From contig NC_080672.1 of the NCBI RefSeq assembly GCF_030247195.1, forward strand, positions 96,234,113-96,298,112: DNA of 64,000 nucleotides. Reading direction: 5' to 3'. This stretch comes from Topomyia yanbarensis. Taxonomy: Eukaryota; Arthropoda; Insecta; Diptera; Culicidae. The number at the start of each line of letters is the position of its first letter. Position 1 is the first letter of the stretch. Of this stretch, positions 28,120 through 38,186 are shown piece after piece. Position numbers and translations under genes: made by a program. The notes below the pieces were generated by a model. That model was not told the DNA's origin and did no database searches. It was given only the letters and a program-made list of their open reading frames with translations.

Positions 28120-30200
28120 TCTTGTCTCCATCTAATCTGTCACCATTTAGCTCTCATCTCAGTGAACCGTTTTGATGCTGATTTCATAAGCCATTTAGCT
28201 CCTGTTTCCTGTGAACTCACCCTACTCCGACTCTCAGTTCCTCAACGGAGGAATTTCTCCCGGCACCGATATCTGCTTCGTTGAGCCGTTTAGCTCCCAG
28301 CTTTCCCGAGATCTACTTGTATATAATGTGGACTCCTCGGCGGTAGACTTCTCTCGATACCGATATTCGTGCCCCTGAGCCATTTAGCTCCCCACTTCAC
28401 CCCAATCTACACGATCTAGTCCCCGATGGTGAACCTAGCCTACTCAACGGGTCGACCAGTAGGTACTGTGGTCTGTCCAGCGATTCCAGGTGGAGCGTAG
28501 CCTCTGATTCACTGGCGCCCCAACGACCCACTGCTAGTTCTTCGAGGCGATCTACTCGCCTTACCCAAGTAACAATTCAAGTTTTATAGCACACTACAAG
28601 TACAATCTAAGTTTTAAGAGAGACTTCAAGAGTGCCATAAAACCTAAATTGTTACTAGGGATAACCTCCGGTGGTAAATCTGCTCACGAGTTAGTAGGGT
28701 GTCGAGGTCGGTCCGGCGATTCCGGTGAAGCCTGACGTCCGCTTCACTGGCGCCCCGACGACCCGAACCCGATGCTACGTCGCGTACTACTCAACTGGTC
28801 CCCGGCCCTGGACCTAGTCTACGCCGACGGAGAATTCCCCGGCAGCGGAATTTCTCTCGAATTCCGATTTGTGGTTTCTCGGCGATCTACTAGCCAATGC
28901 GCTACTTTGTTGGTTCCTTCGTCACTTCCTCTGCAGCTCGGAGAGTATATTCGTAACCACTCTGTTTACAGCGTGCCAGATATGCTCGTCGTGGCACATA
29001 TCTTTGACAAATTTGTTTACTGTCACACCAGGCATACCCTTTGGATTTATTCGAATCTAGGGCATTCGAATACAACGTGTTCCGGTGTCTCTCACACACT
29101 CCGGACAAAGCGGTAACGAAGCGTGTCCAAACCGATGCAGGTACTTCCAGAAGCACCCATACCCGGACAAAACTGCGTCAAATGGAAGTTCACCTCTCCA
29201 TGCTTCCTATGTATCCAAGTAGACACATTTGAGATGAGTCGGTGGGTTCATCTTTCTTTCTCCACGTTATTCCACTCTTGCTGTTACTTAGCCAACGAAT
29301 CCACTCGGACCAGTCTCTTTGCATTTCGTGCATTTCTCCGCTGGTAGCATTCCACGTCCTCAGCCAGAATAATCTCGGCAATTACGCATACCGACTGTGA
29401 CGATATCGTTCTGTACGCACTCGCGACACAAACAGCCGTTAGGCGAAACGTGCTTGTCATCTTCGTCCGGTTCCGCTTTGAGTTCACTGCAGCAGTTCAA
29501 GGCAGCAAGCCATACCTCACTATTGAGGATGAGACACCTCGTGCTGCCTCTTGCTCCTCCGTGGTTCGACATGATCCTCGCGTATGCGTTGGTTGTTCTC
29601 GCAACCTTCTCACATACATAGTCGACATGGCTGTTGTAATTTAACCGATCGTCGACCATCGCACCCAGGTGCTTCAGCGCGCGCATCGACGGGATGGATT
29701 GTCCCCCGACGCTGAACTGGGCACGCTGTTTTTTTACGGTTGCTGACCAGCGCTACCTTGGTCTTGTGGTGAGCCAGCTGCAACTTGACGTCAACCATCC
29801 AGGTTTCAACGATGCCTATTGTCTCTGCCATCAACAACCCCCACTTCCTCAAGGGTCTCGCCGGTTATCGTCAGGACAACGTCATCTGCTAAGCCGACGA
29901 TCTCGACTCGCCTGGGCAGTTTCAGTGTTAACACTCCGTTGTACATTATATTCCAGATCATTGGGTCGAGTATGGAGCCCTGGGGTACTCCAGCCGTGAC
30001 CCTAATCGACCTCCGATCCATGTTCGTCTAGTAGACCAATACTTGGTTCTGAAAGTAACTTTACAGAACCTTGCACAAATAGCCCGGGACCCGCATTCTG
30101 TGCAGAGCTACGACGATGATTCGTTTACCGGTAACTGATGCCAGCAAGTCGTTGAAGGTAGAGAAAGTTACGGTTGGATGGTCGAGAATCCCACTGAGAC
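28120..30200 (-). pseudogene. R1-clade LINE, RT to 3' UTR (copy A')
   Basis: Read from 30200 down: HRMRVPGYLCKVL (about 30090-30065), GVPQGSILDP (from 29991), the catalytic box as LADD (29892-29881), KHLGAMVDDRLN (about 29675-29640), ARIMSNHGGARG (about 29575), the STFRLTAVCVASAYR block (about 29450) and finally the LINE 3' UTR with GGGGAATTCTCC palindromes and the 97-bp MITE (28564-28660). Frameshifts are numerous. It reaches further 5' than copy A, stopping where copy B begins in the opposite direction. Endonuclease and ORF1 are missing. Confidence 0.8.
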
Positions 30201-30230
30201 TCACCTCTCGAGTGAATAAATAAGCGGAGA

Positions 30231-30449
30231 AATGCTTCAAGTGTTTGGACTTTGGACATTTGACAGGGGCTTGCAATGGCCCGGATAGATCCAGGATATC
30301 CTCGAAATGCGGGGAGCCAGGCTATCTAGCGAGAGACTGCACGCAGAGGCCGAAGTGCTTGCTTTGCACTCCAGCGGACGTAAACGACCATCAAACGGGT
30401 TGTTTTTAAATGCCCTGCCTGCAAGAAGACGACTGCAGGCCAACAGTAA
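30231..30449 (+). pseudogene. R1 LINE ORF1 (gag-like), zinc-knuckle end (copy B)
   Basis: Translation of 30234-30407 gives KCFKCLDFGHLTGAC (an intact CX2CX4HX4C knuckle), then SSKCGEPGYLARDC (a second knuckle with first Cys to Ser and His to Tyr) and CLLCTPADVNDHQTGC (third knuckle). A one-base frameshift near 30407 then leads into KCPACKKTTAGQQ and a stop at 30447-30449. ORF1 of R1-clade LINEs encodes an RNA-binding protein with such C-terminal knuckles. Only this end is present. Upstream the sequence switches to minus-strand copy A'. Confidence 0.75.
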
Positions 30450-33146
30450 TGGAGATAACCCAGATAAATCTGAATCACTGTGATACCGCACAGCAACTGT
30501 TGTGGCAGTCTACGACAGAAACGATGTGCGATGTCGCTTTGATTGCAGAGGCATGTCAAGTCCCCCCTTATCACGGTAGCTGGGTGGCGGATAGATCGGG
30601 AACGGCTGTGAGACAAGTTATGGGAAGATTCCCTAATCAAGAAGTTATAGAATACTCATAGAACGAAGGCTTCGTGATCGCTGAAATCAACGGCGTCTTC
30701 GTGTGCAGCTGTTACGCTCCTCCAAGATGGACAGTGGAGCAGTTCAGCCTAACGCTATAGCAGTTAACCGAGCAGTTGAATAGTCGGTGTAGTCATTGGT
30801 GGTGACTTCAACGTCTGGGCTGTGGAGTGGGGATAGTAGAGTAACCGACACAAGAGGGTGCATCCTGCAGGAAGCTCTAGCGAAGTTAGACGTACGATTG
30901 TGCGATGCAGGTTCCGTTAGGACATTTCGGAGAGACGAGAGGGAGTTTATCATCGACGGCACACTCTGTAGCCCTTCACTGACGGCAAACATGGATTGGA
31001 GAGTACACGAGAAGTATACCCATAGTGACCATCAGGCGATTCGTTACCGTTTCGGTCAACAGAACCCTTTTTCAGCACGGATAAGAATGACCGGCGAGCG
31101 AAAGTGGAAGATGAAAGCTTTCAACCTAACAAAAAGGATTGTGACGGATTGTGACATCACAATACCACGAAACCTGTGCAATTGACCACCTCCAGCTTAC
31201 TGGTGGAAGGAGACGCTCTATACGCTACGCGCTGCTTGTCTCAGAGCCAGCAGGCGGGCTCAGAGAACAATATCGGAACCAGTTAGAGAAGAGCGCAAGG
31301 CTACAATTCGGGAAGCTAGGGCCACTTTAAAACGGGAGATCAGATTTGGAAAGTCAAACTGCCACAAGGAGCTGTGCCGAGAAGTAGATGCCAATCCCTG
31401 GGTTTTCATTGTATTCCGAGTCGTGATGGCGAAAATTGAGACACCAGTCGAAATGTGCCCGAGTAAGCTGATGATAATTGTTGAAGGTTTCTTCCCAAAG
31501 CACTATCCAACTACCTGGTCACCGATACCGTACGGCGAAGAAGAAGAAGAAGAAGAAGAAGAAGAAGAAGAAGCAAACACGGACGATCGGTAAGTGACTA
31601 GCGATAAGCTCACAGAAGCATCGAAGCGCCTGAAATCAAAGAAAGCCCCCGGTCCTGATAGAATACCAAACGTGGTGCTGAAAGCTTGCGATCCTGGCAT
31701 ATCCGGACATGTTCAGGATGGTGCTGCAGAAGTGTCTAGATGAAGGCAACTCCCCGAAATGTGGATGGCCCAGAAGCTGGTGTTGTTGCCGAAACCATGG
31801 ATGCCATCTGGCTATCCGGCCTCGCATAGGCTCATATGCCTGCTGGATACACTCGGAAAACTTTTGGAAAGAATCAGCCTTCACAGGCTGACGAAATGCA
31901 CGGAGGGTAAGCCCGGACTGTCCAAGATGCAGTTCGGATTTCGTAAAGGAGCATCCACTGTCCAGTGGATGCAATTCGGAAAGTGCTGAAAGGGCATCTA
32001 AACAGAAGCGAAGAAGGGATCGATACTGCGCTGTGGTCACGATAGATGTGTGAAATGCATTTAACAGCTGGGAAGCCATCGCTGCAGCGCGGCACAGAAT
32101 GAGGGTTCCCGACTATCTTTGCCAGATTCTGAAGAGCTACTTCCAGAACAGAGCGCCAGACGAACGAAGGGCAGAAGTCAATGCGAGTCACAGCGGGCGT
32201 TCCTCAGGGCTCCATTCTCGGTCCAACTCTTTGGAACGGGATGTACGATGGGGTCTTGGCACTGCGACTAGCCACGAAAATGAAAATCGTAGGTTTCGCG
32301 GACGACGTGTCACTAACGGTTATGGGTGAGACACTTGAAGAAGGGGATGTGTCTGTGACGGAAACAAAGGGCGCGGTCGAGAAATGGATGAACGGGGTTA
32401 AGCTGCAGATAGCTCAACGCAAGACAGAGGTGTTGTTACTCAACAACTGTAAAGCGGTTCAGTGGATGTAGATCGATGTCGGAGGGCACGTGATTGCATC
32501 ACTACGCCTGTGAAAGGTCAGCAAAGGCAACGAACGCAATAGCGTGCTGCGCTGAAAACCGCCTAGAGTGCTGCGCTGAAAACCAAGCGGAACAGTGAAA
32601 ACCTAAACAGGACATTCCGGCTGATGGCCGTACGAGTCGCGTGTGCCTACAGAACAATATCGTCGGAGGCGATACTACCGGCGGAGAAATGCACGTAACG
32701 CAAGGGAACTGGTCCGAGCGGACTCGTTGGCTGAGTGACAACAGGAGTGGGACAATGCGGAGAAAGGAAGGTGGACCCACCGACTCATCCCAAATGTGTC
32801 GGCTTGGGTGCAGGAAGCATGAAGAGGTGAACTTATATTTAACGCAGTTTTGTCCGGATGCACGGATGCTTCCGGAAGGAAGTGCCTGCATCGATTTAGA
32901 CATGCTTCGTCACCCTTTTGCCCGGAGTGTGTGGACGTGCAAGAGACATCGGAATACGTGGTATTTGAATGCCCTAGGTTCGAAGAAGTTCGAAGGGGTA
33001 TTCCTGGTGCAACAGTGGACAATATCATTGAAAAGATGTGCCACGATGAGCATACCTGGGACGCTGTCAGTAGAGTGGTTACGAGTATACTCTCCGAGCT
33101 GCAGAGGAAGTGGCGAAGGGACCAACAACGTATAGCTATTGGTTAG
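30449..33146 (+). pseudogene. R1-clade LINE ORF2: endonuclease-RT (copy B)
   Basis: Start ATG 30449 overlaps the ORF1 stop as TAATG. Domains in order: AP-like endonuclease MEITQINLNHCDTAQQLL (30449), CYAPP (about 30711), IGGDFNVW (about 30795) and HSDHQAIRYRF (about 31020); reverse transcriptase KKAPGPDRIPNVVLK (about 31640), FGFRKGASTVQ (about 31935), GVPQGSILGP (32196) and the catalytic FADD (32295-32306); C-terminal zinc region FCPECVDVQETSEYVVFECPRF-like (about 32910-32985) and SELQRKWRRDQ (about 33095). It is broken by a TAG after about 30660 and many frameshifts, plus a GAA expansion, so it is inactive. It would catalyse target-primed reverse transcription. Confidence 0.85.
31536..31573 (+). 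repeat. (GAA)n microsatellite in LINE ORF2
   Basis: About 12 consecutive GAA units lie between the endonuclease and RT regions of copy B. It would encode a poly-Glu run if read in frame. Confidence 0.95.
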
Positions 33147-34010
33147 AAAGCCACCGTGAAACCACAAGTCGGCATTCGAGAAATTTTGCCGCCGGGAATT
33201 CTCCGGCGGTGTAGACTAGGCTCATCGCCGGGGACCAGTTGAGTAGTGAGCGACGTAGCACTGGGTTCGGGTCGTCGCGGCACCCATGAACCGGACGTTA
33301 GGGTTCACCGGGATCGCCGGACCGACCTCGAAACCCTACCGGGTAACTCGTGAGTAGACTAGATCCACCGCCGGGGATTAGACCGAGTAGACCGCGTCGA
33401 TAAGCTAGGAGCGGGTCGCTGGGGCGCCAGTGAACCGGAAGCTATGCTCCACTCGGAATCGCTGGATGGACCTCAGCACCTACTGGCTGGTCCGTTGAGT
33501 AGGTTAGATGCACCGCCGGGAACTAGATCGAGTAGATCGGGACGAAGCGGGGAGCTAAATGGCTCACGGAAATGAACATCGGTATCGGGAGAAATCTGCC
33601 GCTCGGCTTCGAGAGAGCCTCTCTCGCCCGGGAATTCTCCGTCGGAGTAGGCTAGATCCATCGTAGGGGACTAGACCGAGTAATTCGCAAACAAGTAAGA
33701 GTGGGAGCTGAATGGCTCATAGGGGAAGCTTGTGCATTAAGGAACGAGAGGGAGCCCAAGGGCTCAAGAAATTGTGGTGCTGAAAATAAAGAACAATCGG
33801 TACCGGGAGAACTTCCTTCGCCGGGGAACTCTCCATCGGCGTAAGCTACATTGACCGTCGGAGACCGCCAGTCTCAGGTCGTCAGGGCACCAGCGAACTG
33901 GACGCCCTGTTCCACTGGAATCGCCGAACTGACCTTGTTACGGTGATTCCCAGCAGCCCCTCGAGTGCCCCTCGGCCACGTGAATGAGCGGCGCGGTAAC
34001 TGTTTCTCTA
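33147..34010 (+). repeat. R1 LINE 3' UTR with repeated hairpin units (copy B)
   Basis: Repeated phrases, each roughly 100-250 bp apart, include GGGAGAA...GGGAATTCTCC (about 33584-33640), GGGAGAACTTCC...GGGGAACTCTCC (about 33806-33832), GGGGAGCTAAATGGCTCA (about 33550) and GTGGGAGCTGAATGGCTCA (about 33700). They recur in copies A, A' and the 36912 fragment. The unit is therefore a feature of the element's 3' UTR. The GGAGAAxTTCC/GGAATTCTCC halves are mutually complementary and would fold into short stems. Confidence 0.65.
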
Positions 34011-34071
34011 CCACGAGCTCTTGGACGGAGAAATAGATGAGATAAGTCAAAAGTAGGGTTGATGTTTATGG

Positions 34072-34131
34072 ACATGCGTTTCGGAGTATTTTGAAGTTTA
34101 TAACATGCGTTTCGGAGTATTTTGAAGTTTA
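34072..34131. repeat. 29-bp direct repeat, two copies
   Basis: ACATGCGTTTCGGAGTATTT plus nine further bases at 34072-34100 is repeated exactly at 34103-34131, just before the BEL/Pao homology begins. Confidence 0.9.
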
Positions 34132-34705
34132 TTGTTGGTTAGCTGTAAAAGAGGTAGTGATGACCGACATGCGCAACGTCTACTCTGGCGTGAGGATCCA
34201 ACGCAGATGCCCCGCATATATTTGATGGATGTAGCCACGTTTGGGGTAACGTGCTCACCGTGTTCAGCGCAATTCGTAAAAAATCGAAACGCCGAAGAAC
34301 ACATACAGGAGTATCCAGATGCGGCCGATGCCTTAATTCTAAAGCACTATGTCGACGATTATTTGGACAGTGCGGATAGTGTCGACGAAGCGGTGAAGAT
34401 AGCACTTGAAGTCAGACACGTCCATTCTCTCGGTGGTTTCCATTTACGGAACTGATCGTCAAACTCAAAGGAGGTTCTTGCACAGGTCGGGGAGAACAAC
34501 ACAGCAAACCAGAAGTGTTGTCTTTTTGACAAGAACCAATCTACCGAACGAGTGCTTGGGATGTTTTGGAGGCCAGAAGAAGACGTGTTCACATTTTCAC
34601 CAACACAAGCACTTGAAGCGGACCATCCCACAATACGACAAGCACTACAGGTCGTGATGAGTCCGTTTGACCCTGCTGGATTACTAACGGTAAGATCCTG
34701 ATCCA
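34132..34705 (+). pseudogene. BEL/Pao retrotransposon: reverse transcriptase fragment
   Basis: The 107-residue frame 34132-34455 contains VATFGVTCSPCSAQFVKN, PDAADALILKHYVDDYLDS (active-site YVDD at about 34348-34359) and DSVDEAVKIALEV, characteristic of BEL/Pao pol. A frameshift near 34450 leads into a continuation in other frames to about 34700 (for example RVLGMFWRPEEDVFTFSPTQ-like). N-terminal gag, protease and the front of the RT are missing. No LTR was found on either side. Confidence 0.85.
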
Positions 34706-34709
34706 GGAG

Positions 34710-35255
34710 TTGTGGAGAGCCAAAATCGATTGGGATCAGCCGATCCTGATGAAGCTGAAGGAAAAATGGACGAGGTGGAGCGATTTGTTTCAGTACCTAG
34801 ATCAAATTCATATTCCTCGCTGTTATTTTCCCCATCGTACGCTGAAGAATCTAGTGACACTACAACTAAAGATTTTTGTGGATGCCAGTGAGGAAGCGTA
34901 CGCGTGCGTAGCGTATTTACGGACAGAGCTCCCGGACGGTGTGGAAATAGTACTTATTAGTGGTGAACCGAAAGTAGCCCCTCTGAAGGCACTATCCATT
35001 CCAAGGTTGGAGCTAATGGCGGCGGTAATCGGAGTTCGTCTACGGAAAACAATTCTTAACAGACATTCGCTGAAAATCGACAGGGTCGTCATGTGGACTG
35101 ATTCTAAGACTGTGCTTGCGTGGATTAACTCGGACCATCGAAGATATCGACAATTCGTCGCATGTCGCGTCGGAGAGATTATGTCTAAATCGGAAGTGGA
35201 GGATTGGCGATGGGTGTCGAGTAAGGAGAATCCTGCGGATTTAGCAACCAAGTAG
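34710..35255 (+). pseudogene. BEL/Pao retrotransposon: RNase H region
   Basis: A 181-residue uninterrupted frame. It starts in the connection region (LWRAKIDWDQPI), then LKIFVDASEEAYACVAYLRT (first Asp), IPRLELMAAVIG (Glu), VVMWTDSKTVLAWI (Asp) and SSKENPADLATK (last Asp). All four acidic residues of the RNase H fold are visible. It belongs to the same broken pol as the flanking RT and integrase pieces and ends at a TAG where a Gly/Lys codon would be expected. Confidence 0.85.
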
Positions 35256-35391
35256 GGGAGAGGTCCTTCCATATCGCCCAGCAGTCAATGGTTCAGAAGT
35301 CAACAGTTTCTACGTCAGCCGGAGAACCAATGACCCGGCGGGGTTGCGCCAACGGATGTAACAACAGACGAAGAATTACGGACATAGTGAA

Positions 35392-36660
35392 GTGAACAAG
35401 AATTCTGTATTCGATTGGGAGCGGTTTTCCAACTGGAAACGTTTTCAACGTACAGTGGCATATGTTCTTCGGTATCGACCGGTTCTACGGCAGAAGGTGA
35501 AAAAGGAAACAGAGCCGCATGGTCCGTTCACGCAACAAGAGTTAGCACTTTCGGAGACAATCATCTTCCGAAGCGTCCAAAGAGAGGAGTATCCCGACGA
35601 AGCAGCTATTCTCACTAGTGTTCGTAATATGCGGAAATTAAGACACCAGGAGCTTAAACTAGAGCTTACCAGTAAGATCAGAAAACTGTCGCCGTTCATG
35701 GACGAGTTTGGAGTAATACGTGCTGAGACGCGGATTTCTGAGGCTACGTTCGCTGCCCATGATACCAGATTCCCAATCATTTTGCCAAAGGACCATAAAG
35801 TCACCCGGCTGGTGATTAAGTGCTATTATCAGAGATTTCTTCATGCCAACAACGAAACGATCGTCAACGAGATTAGGCAGCGCTTCCATGTGTCCACTTG
35901 GCGTACGGTGGTTCGCAAAATATCCAGAGGATGGCTCCTGTGTAAACTTAAAAAGCTGCTTCTGTAGTTCCCCGAATGGCTCCCTTGCCGGCGGCAAGAT
36001 TGAAGGCGTTTGAGCGATCGTTCTCCTACGTAGGAATCGACTATTTTGGACCAATCGCCATCCGAGTCAATCGCAGCAACGTGAAGAAATGGGTCGCTTC
36101 GTTCACGTGCCTCACAACGCGTGCAGTTCATCTCTGTCCACACGCTGACGACCGAGTCCTGCAAGCAAGCAATTCGACGGTTCATTGGACGTAGAGGTGC
36201 CCCCGTGGAGATACATAGCGATCGTGGGACGAACTTCGTGTGGACGAACAACGAGTTGCGCAGGGAGATGCAGGGCATTGATGGCTCGCCGAAACTTTCA
36301 CAAACACTAATACCCGTTGGGTGTTCAATCCTCCTGCTGCGCCACACATGGGAGGAGCATGGGAGCGATTGGTGAGGTCCGTTAAAATGGCTCTTTCAGC
36401 AATGTATACGTCCAAAATTCCGAACGAGGAAACGCTAGCGACGCTCGTAGTGGAAGCAGAAAGCATTGTCAATTCACGGCCGCTAACATTCATTCCTTTA
36501 GAGACGGAACAGCAAGAGGCCTTGACACCGAATCATTTCCTGCTGATAAGTTCGAGCGAAGTGATCCAAATCCCGAGAATACCGGCGAACCCGAAGTTGG
36601 CATGCAGAGGGGATTGGCAGCTCCGTCAAACCATGCTAGATCAATTCTGGCGGAGATGAG
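35392..36660 (+). pseudogene. BEL/Pao retrotransposon: integrase region
   Basis: Frame 35392-35967 carries the segment before the integrase and its zinc-binding start: GPFTQQELALSETIIFRSVQ, FPIILPKDHKVTRLVI, then FLHANNETIVNEIRQRF and LLCKLKK (one expected Cys of the HHCC motif appears replaced). Frames 35976-36375 carry the core: YVGIDYFGPIAI (first Asp), TTRAVHL, then shifted, EIHSDRGTNFVW (second Asp). Frame 36321-36659 gives FNPPAAPHMGGAWERLVRSV (catalytic Glu in WERL), IVNSRPLTFIP and LTPNHFLL. Two frameshifts break the core. Confidence 0.85.
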
Positions 36661-36900
36661 TGCGAGAGTATCTACCGACAATCGCTCGTCGAACAAAATG
36701 GTTTGAAGAAACGAGGTCGATCGGTGTAGGAGACTTAGTGATAGTCGTCGATGAAAAAAACGCGCAACGGATGGACTCGGGGCCGAGTAGTCGACGTTAG
36801 AGAAGGGCGTGACGAGTACGTGAGGCGACGGTGCAAACATCTGGCGGAATTATGCGTCGGCCGGTGGCTAAGTTGGCGCTCCAACAGACCTCGACATCTG
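36661..36900 (+). pseudogene. BEL/Pao retrotransposon: pol C-terminal domain
   Basis: The translation continues from the integrase as REYLPTIARRTKWFEETRSI, GVGDLVIVVDE, then after a shift at an A-run WTRGRVVDVREGRDEYVRR and QTSGGIMRRPVAKLAL. This is the usual carboxyl-terminal domain following the integrase in BEL/Pao elements (DUF5641-like). Element homology stops at about 36895 with no LTR visible downstream. Confidence 0.75.
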
Positions 36901-36911
36901 GTTGGTTGGCT

Positions 36912-37290
36912 CGGTTTCGGGAGAACTTCTCGCGCCGGGGAATTCTCTGTCGGAGTAGGCTAGGGCCACTGTCGGGGACTAGACCGAGAAGTTCGCGTAC
37001 AAGTCGGGAGCTTAACGAGTAAGTGGTGCCGAATGGTACGAGAAGGGAGTTGCGGTGCTGAATCGCACAAAGGAACCGAGTCGTGGTGCTGAATGGCACA
37101 AGGGAAGTTTAGGGCTTGGCAAATTAGACAATCTGAAGTTTGTCGCTCAGATTGTCGTCGTAGAGGGAGAGCACTAAGTCTCGACTCACAGCTAGCTTTA
37201 CGACTGCCATGCAGAAACTGCCAGCTTGTATGGATGGTCTGGCGATGTGTCGAGGAGTGGTGTTGTAACCCTACTGAAGAAACCAACTCT
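36912..37290 (+). repeat. R1 LINE 3'-UTR fragment after BEL/Pao
   Basis: The phrase CGGGAGAACTTCTCGCGCCG followed by GGGAATTCTCTGTCGGAGTA and CGGGGACTAGACCGAG matches the repeated unit in the 3' UTRs of LINE copies A, A' and B. GGTGCTGAATGGCACAAGGG further on resembles the same UTR. Either BEL/Pao inserted in a LINE tail, or recombination joined them. Confidence 0.55.
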
Positions 37291-37893
37291 AAGTAGTTAG
37301 ATTAGAATGGTTGACACGCACATAGAAAACCACTCCCCAAAGTAATGCCATATGGAAGTTCCGGGGAAGAATCAGGTTATGGGCATGGTTTTATCGGGTC
37401 GAGTGGCAGCCCAAACCCGTTCTCTGAGACGTTGGGTTATGTACAAATTTTTCTGTTTACTCAGGGCTTTTTGGAAAGTTTTTTTTTCTGCTCTCTAAAA
37501 CACACACAGACATTTGCCGAACTCGACGAACTGAGTCGAATAGTGTAAGAGACTCAGCCGTTTCGCCCACTTACTCTAGGGCTGGGTGTCGAGGTGTTTC
37601 TGGTCGCAGAGATCCTACGTCTTTTTGCTAGGGTTTAGTAGAGGCTCTTGGATATCGTTTCGGACTAGATTCTTCTCAAGGCATGGAGTCTTTCGTGAAA
37701 GGCTTGTTACCCTGTGTGGCTTCCTCCTGCTAGTGGAGTTCAGCTTATACCCCTTTAATCGTTTACATGTTTCAACATCTAGTCAGTTTTTGGTAGTGAA
37801 CAGAACAGATCACCTTGTATTTTCAATCCAAGAACGTCGACATATCTGTTTGGCGTTTTGGGATTACTATCATTGCAGATCTATTGTTGTTAA
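37291..37893. other. Anonymous sequence, no gene recognised
   Basis: The 129-residue frame at 37586-37975 runs into the next repeat and has no recognisable domain. A short palindromic phrase, GAACTCGACGAACTGAGTCGA (about 37517), looks like a mosquito repeat motif, but I cannot name the family. Confidence 0.4.
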
Positions 37894-38186
37894 GACTTTT
37901 TGGGTGGTATACAACGGGGAAAGCAGATCGAAATGGCGAGTTAAACGAAATCAGATAAAATGTGTTGGGTGGTAGCACGCTTTAGAGGCAGGGTACGATC
38001 ACTGTCACCAATGCGATAATCACGGAACCCAGCGCCCAGCGATAGCAGAAGGGCTTGTGCATTGGGTCGGAGTCCCAAGGGTTGTAGGTTCGATTCTTGT
38101 CTCTGGGGTGATTTTTACCACATAATTGTTTTCGTTTAACTCACCATTTCCATCTGTTTCCCCCGTTGGATACCACCAAAAAATCC
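37894..38186 (+). mobile_element. Inverted-terminal repeat with tRNA-like core, copy 1
   Basis: Long inverted ends of about 58 bp (37894-37951 and 38129-38186) begin with GAxTTTTTGGxTGGTATxCAAC and end AGTTAAACGAAA. Between them lies a tRNA-like segment with an A-box-like TAGCAGAAGGG (38043-38053), an anticodon-like stem TTGGG/CCCAA (38063-38079) and a B-box GGTTCGATTCT (38087-38097). The core is shared with copies 2 and 3. Confidence 0.7.

Noticed and set aside
33999..37560. LTRs flanking the BEL/Pao remnant
   Set aside because: I looked for matching direct repeats on both sides; only a local 29-bp duplication and LINE UTR similarity were found.
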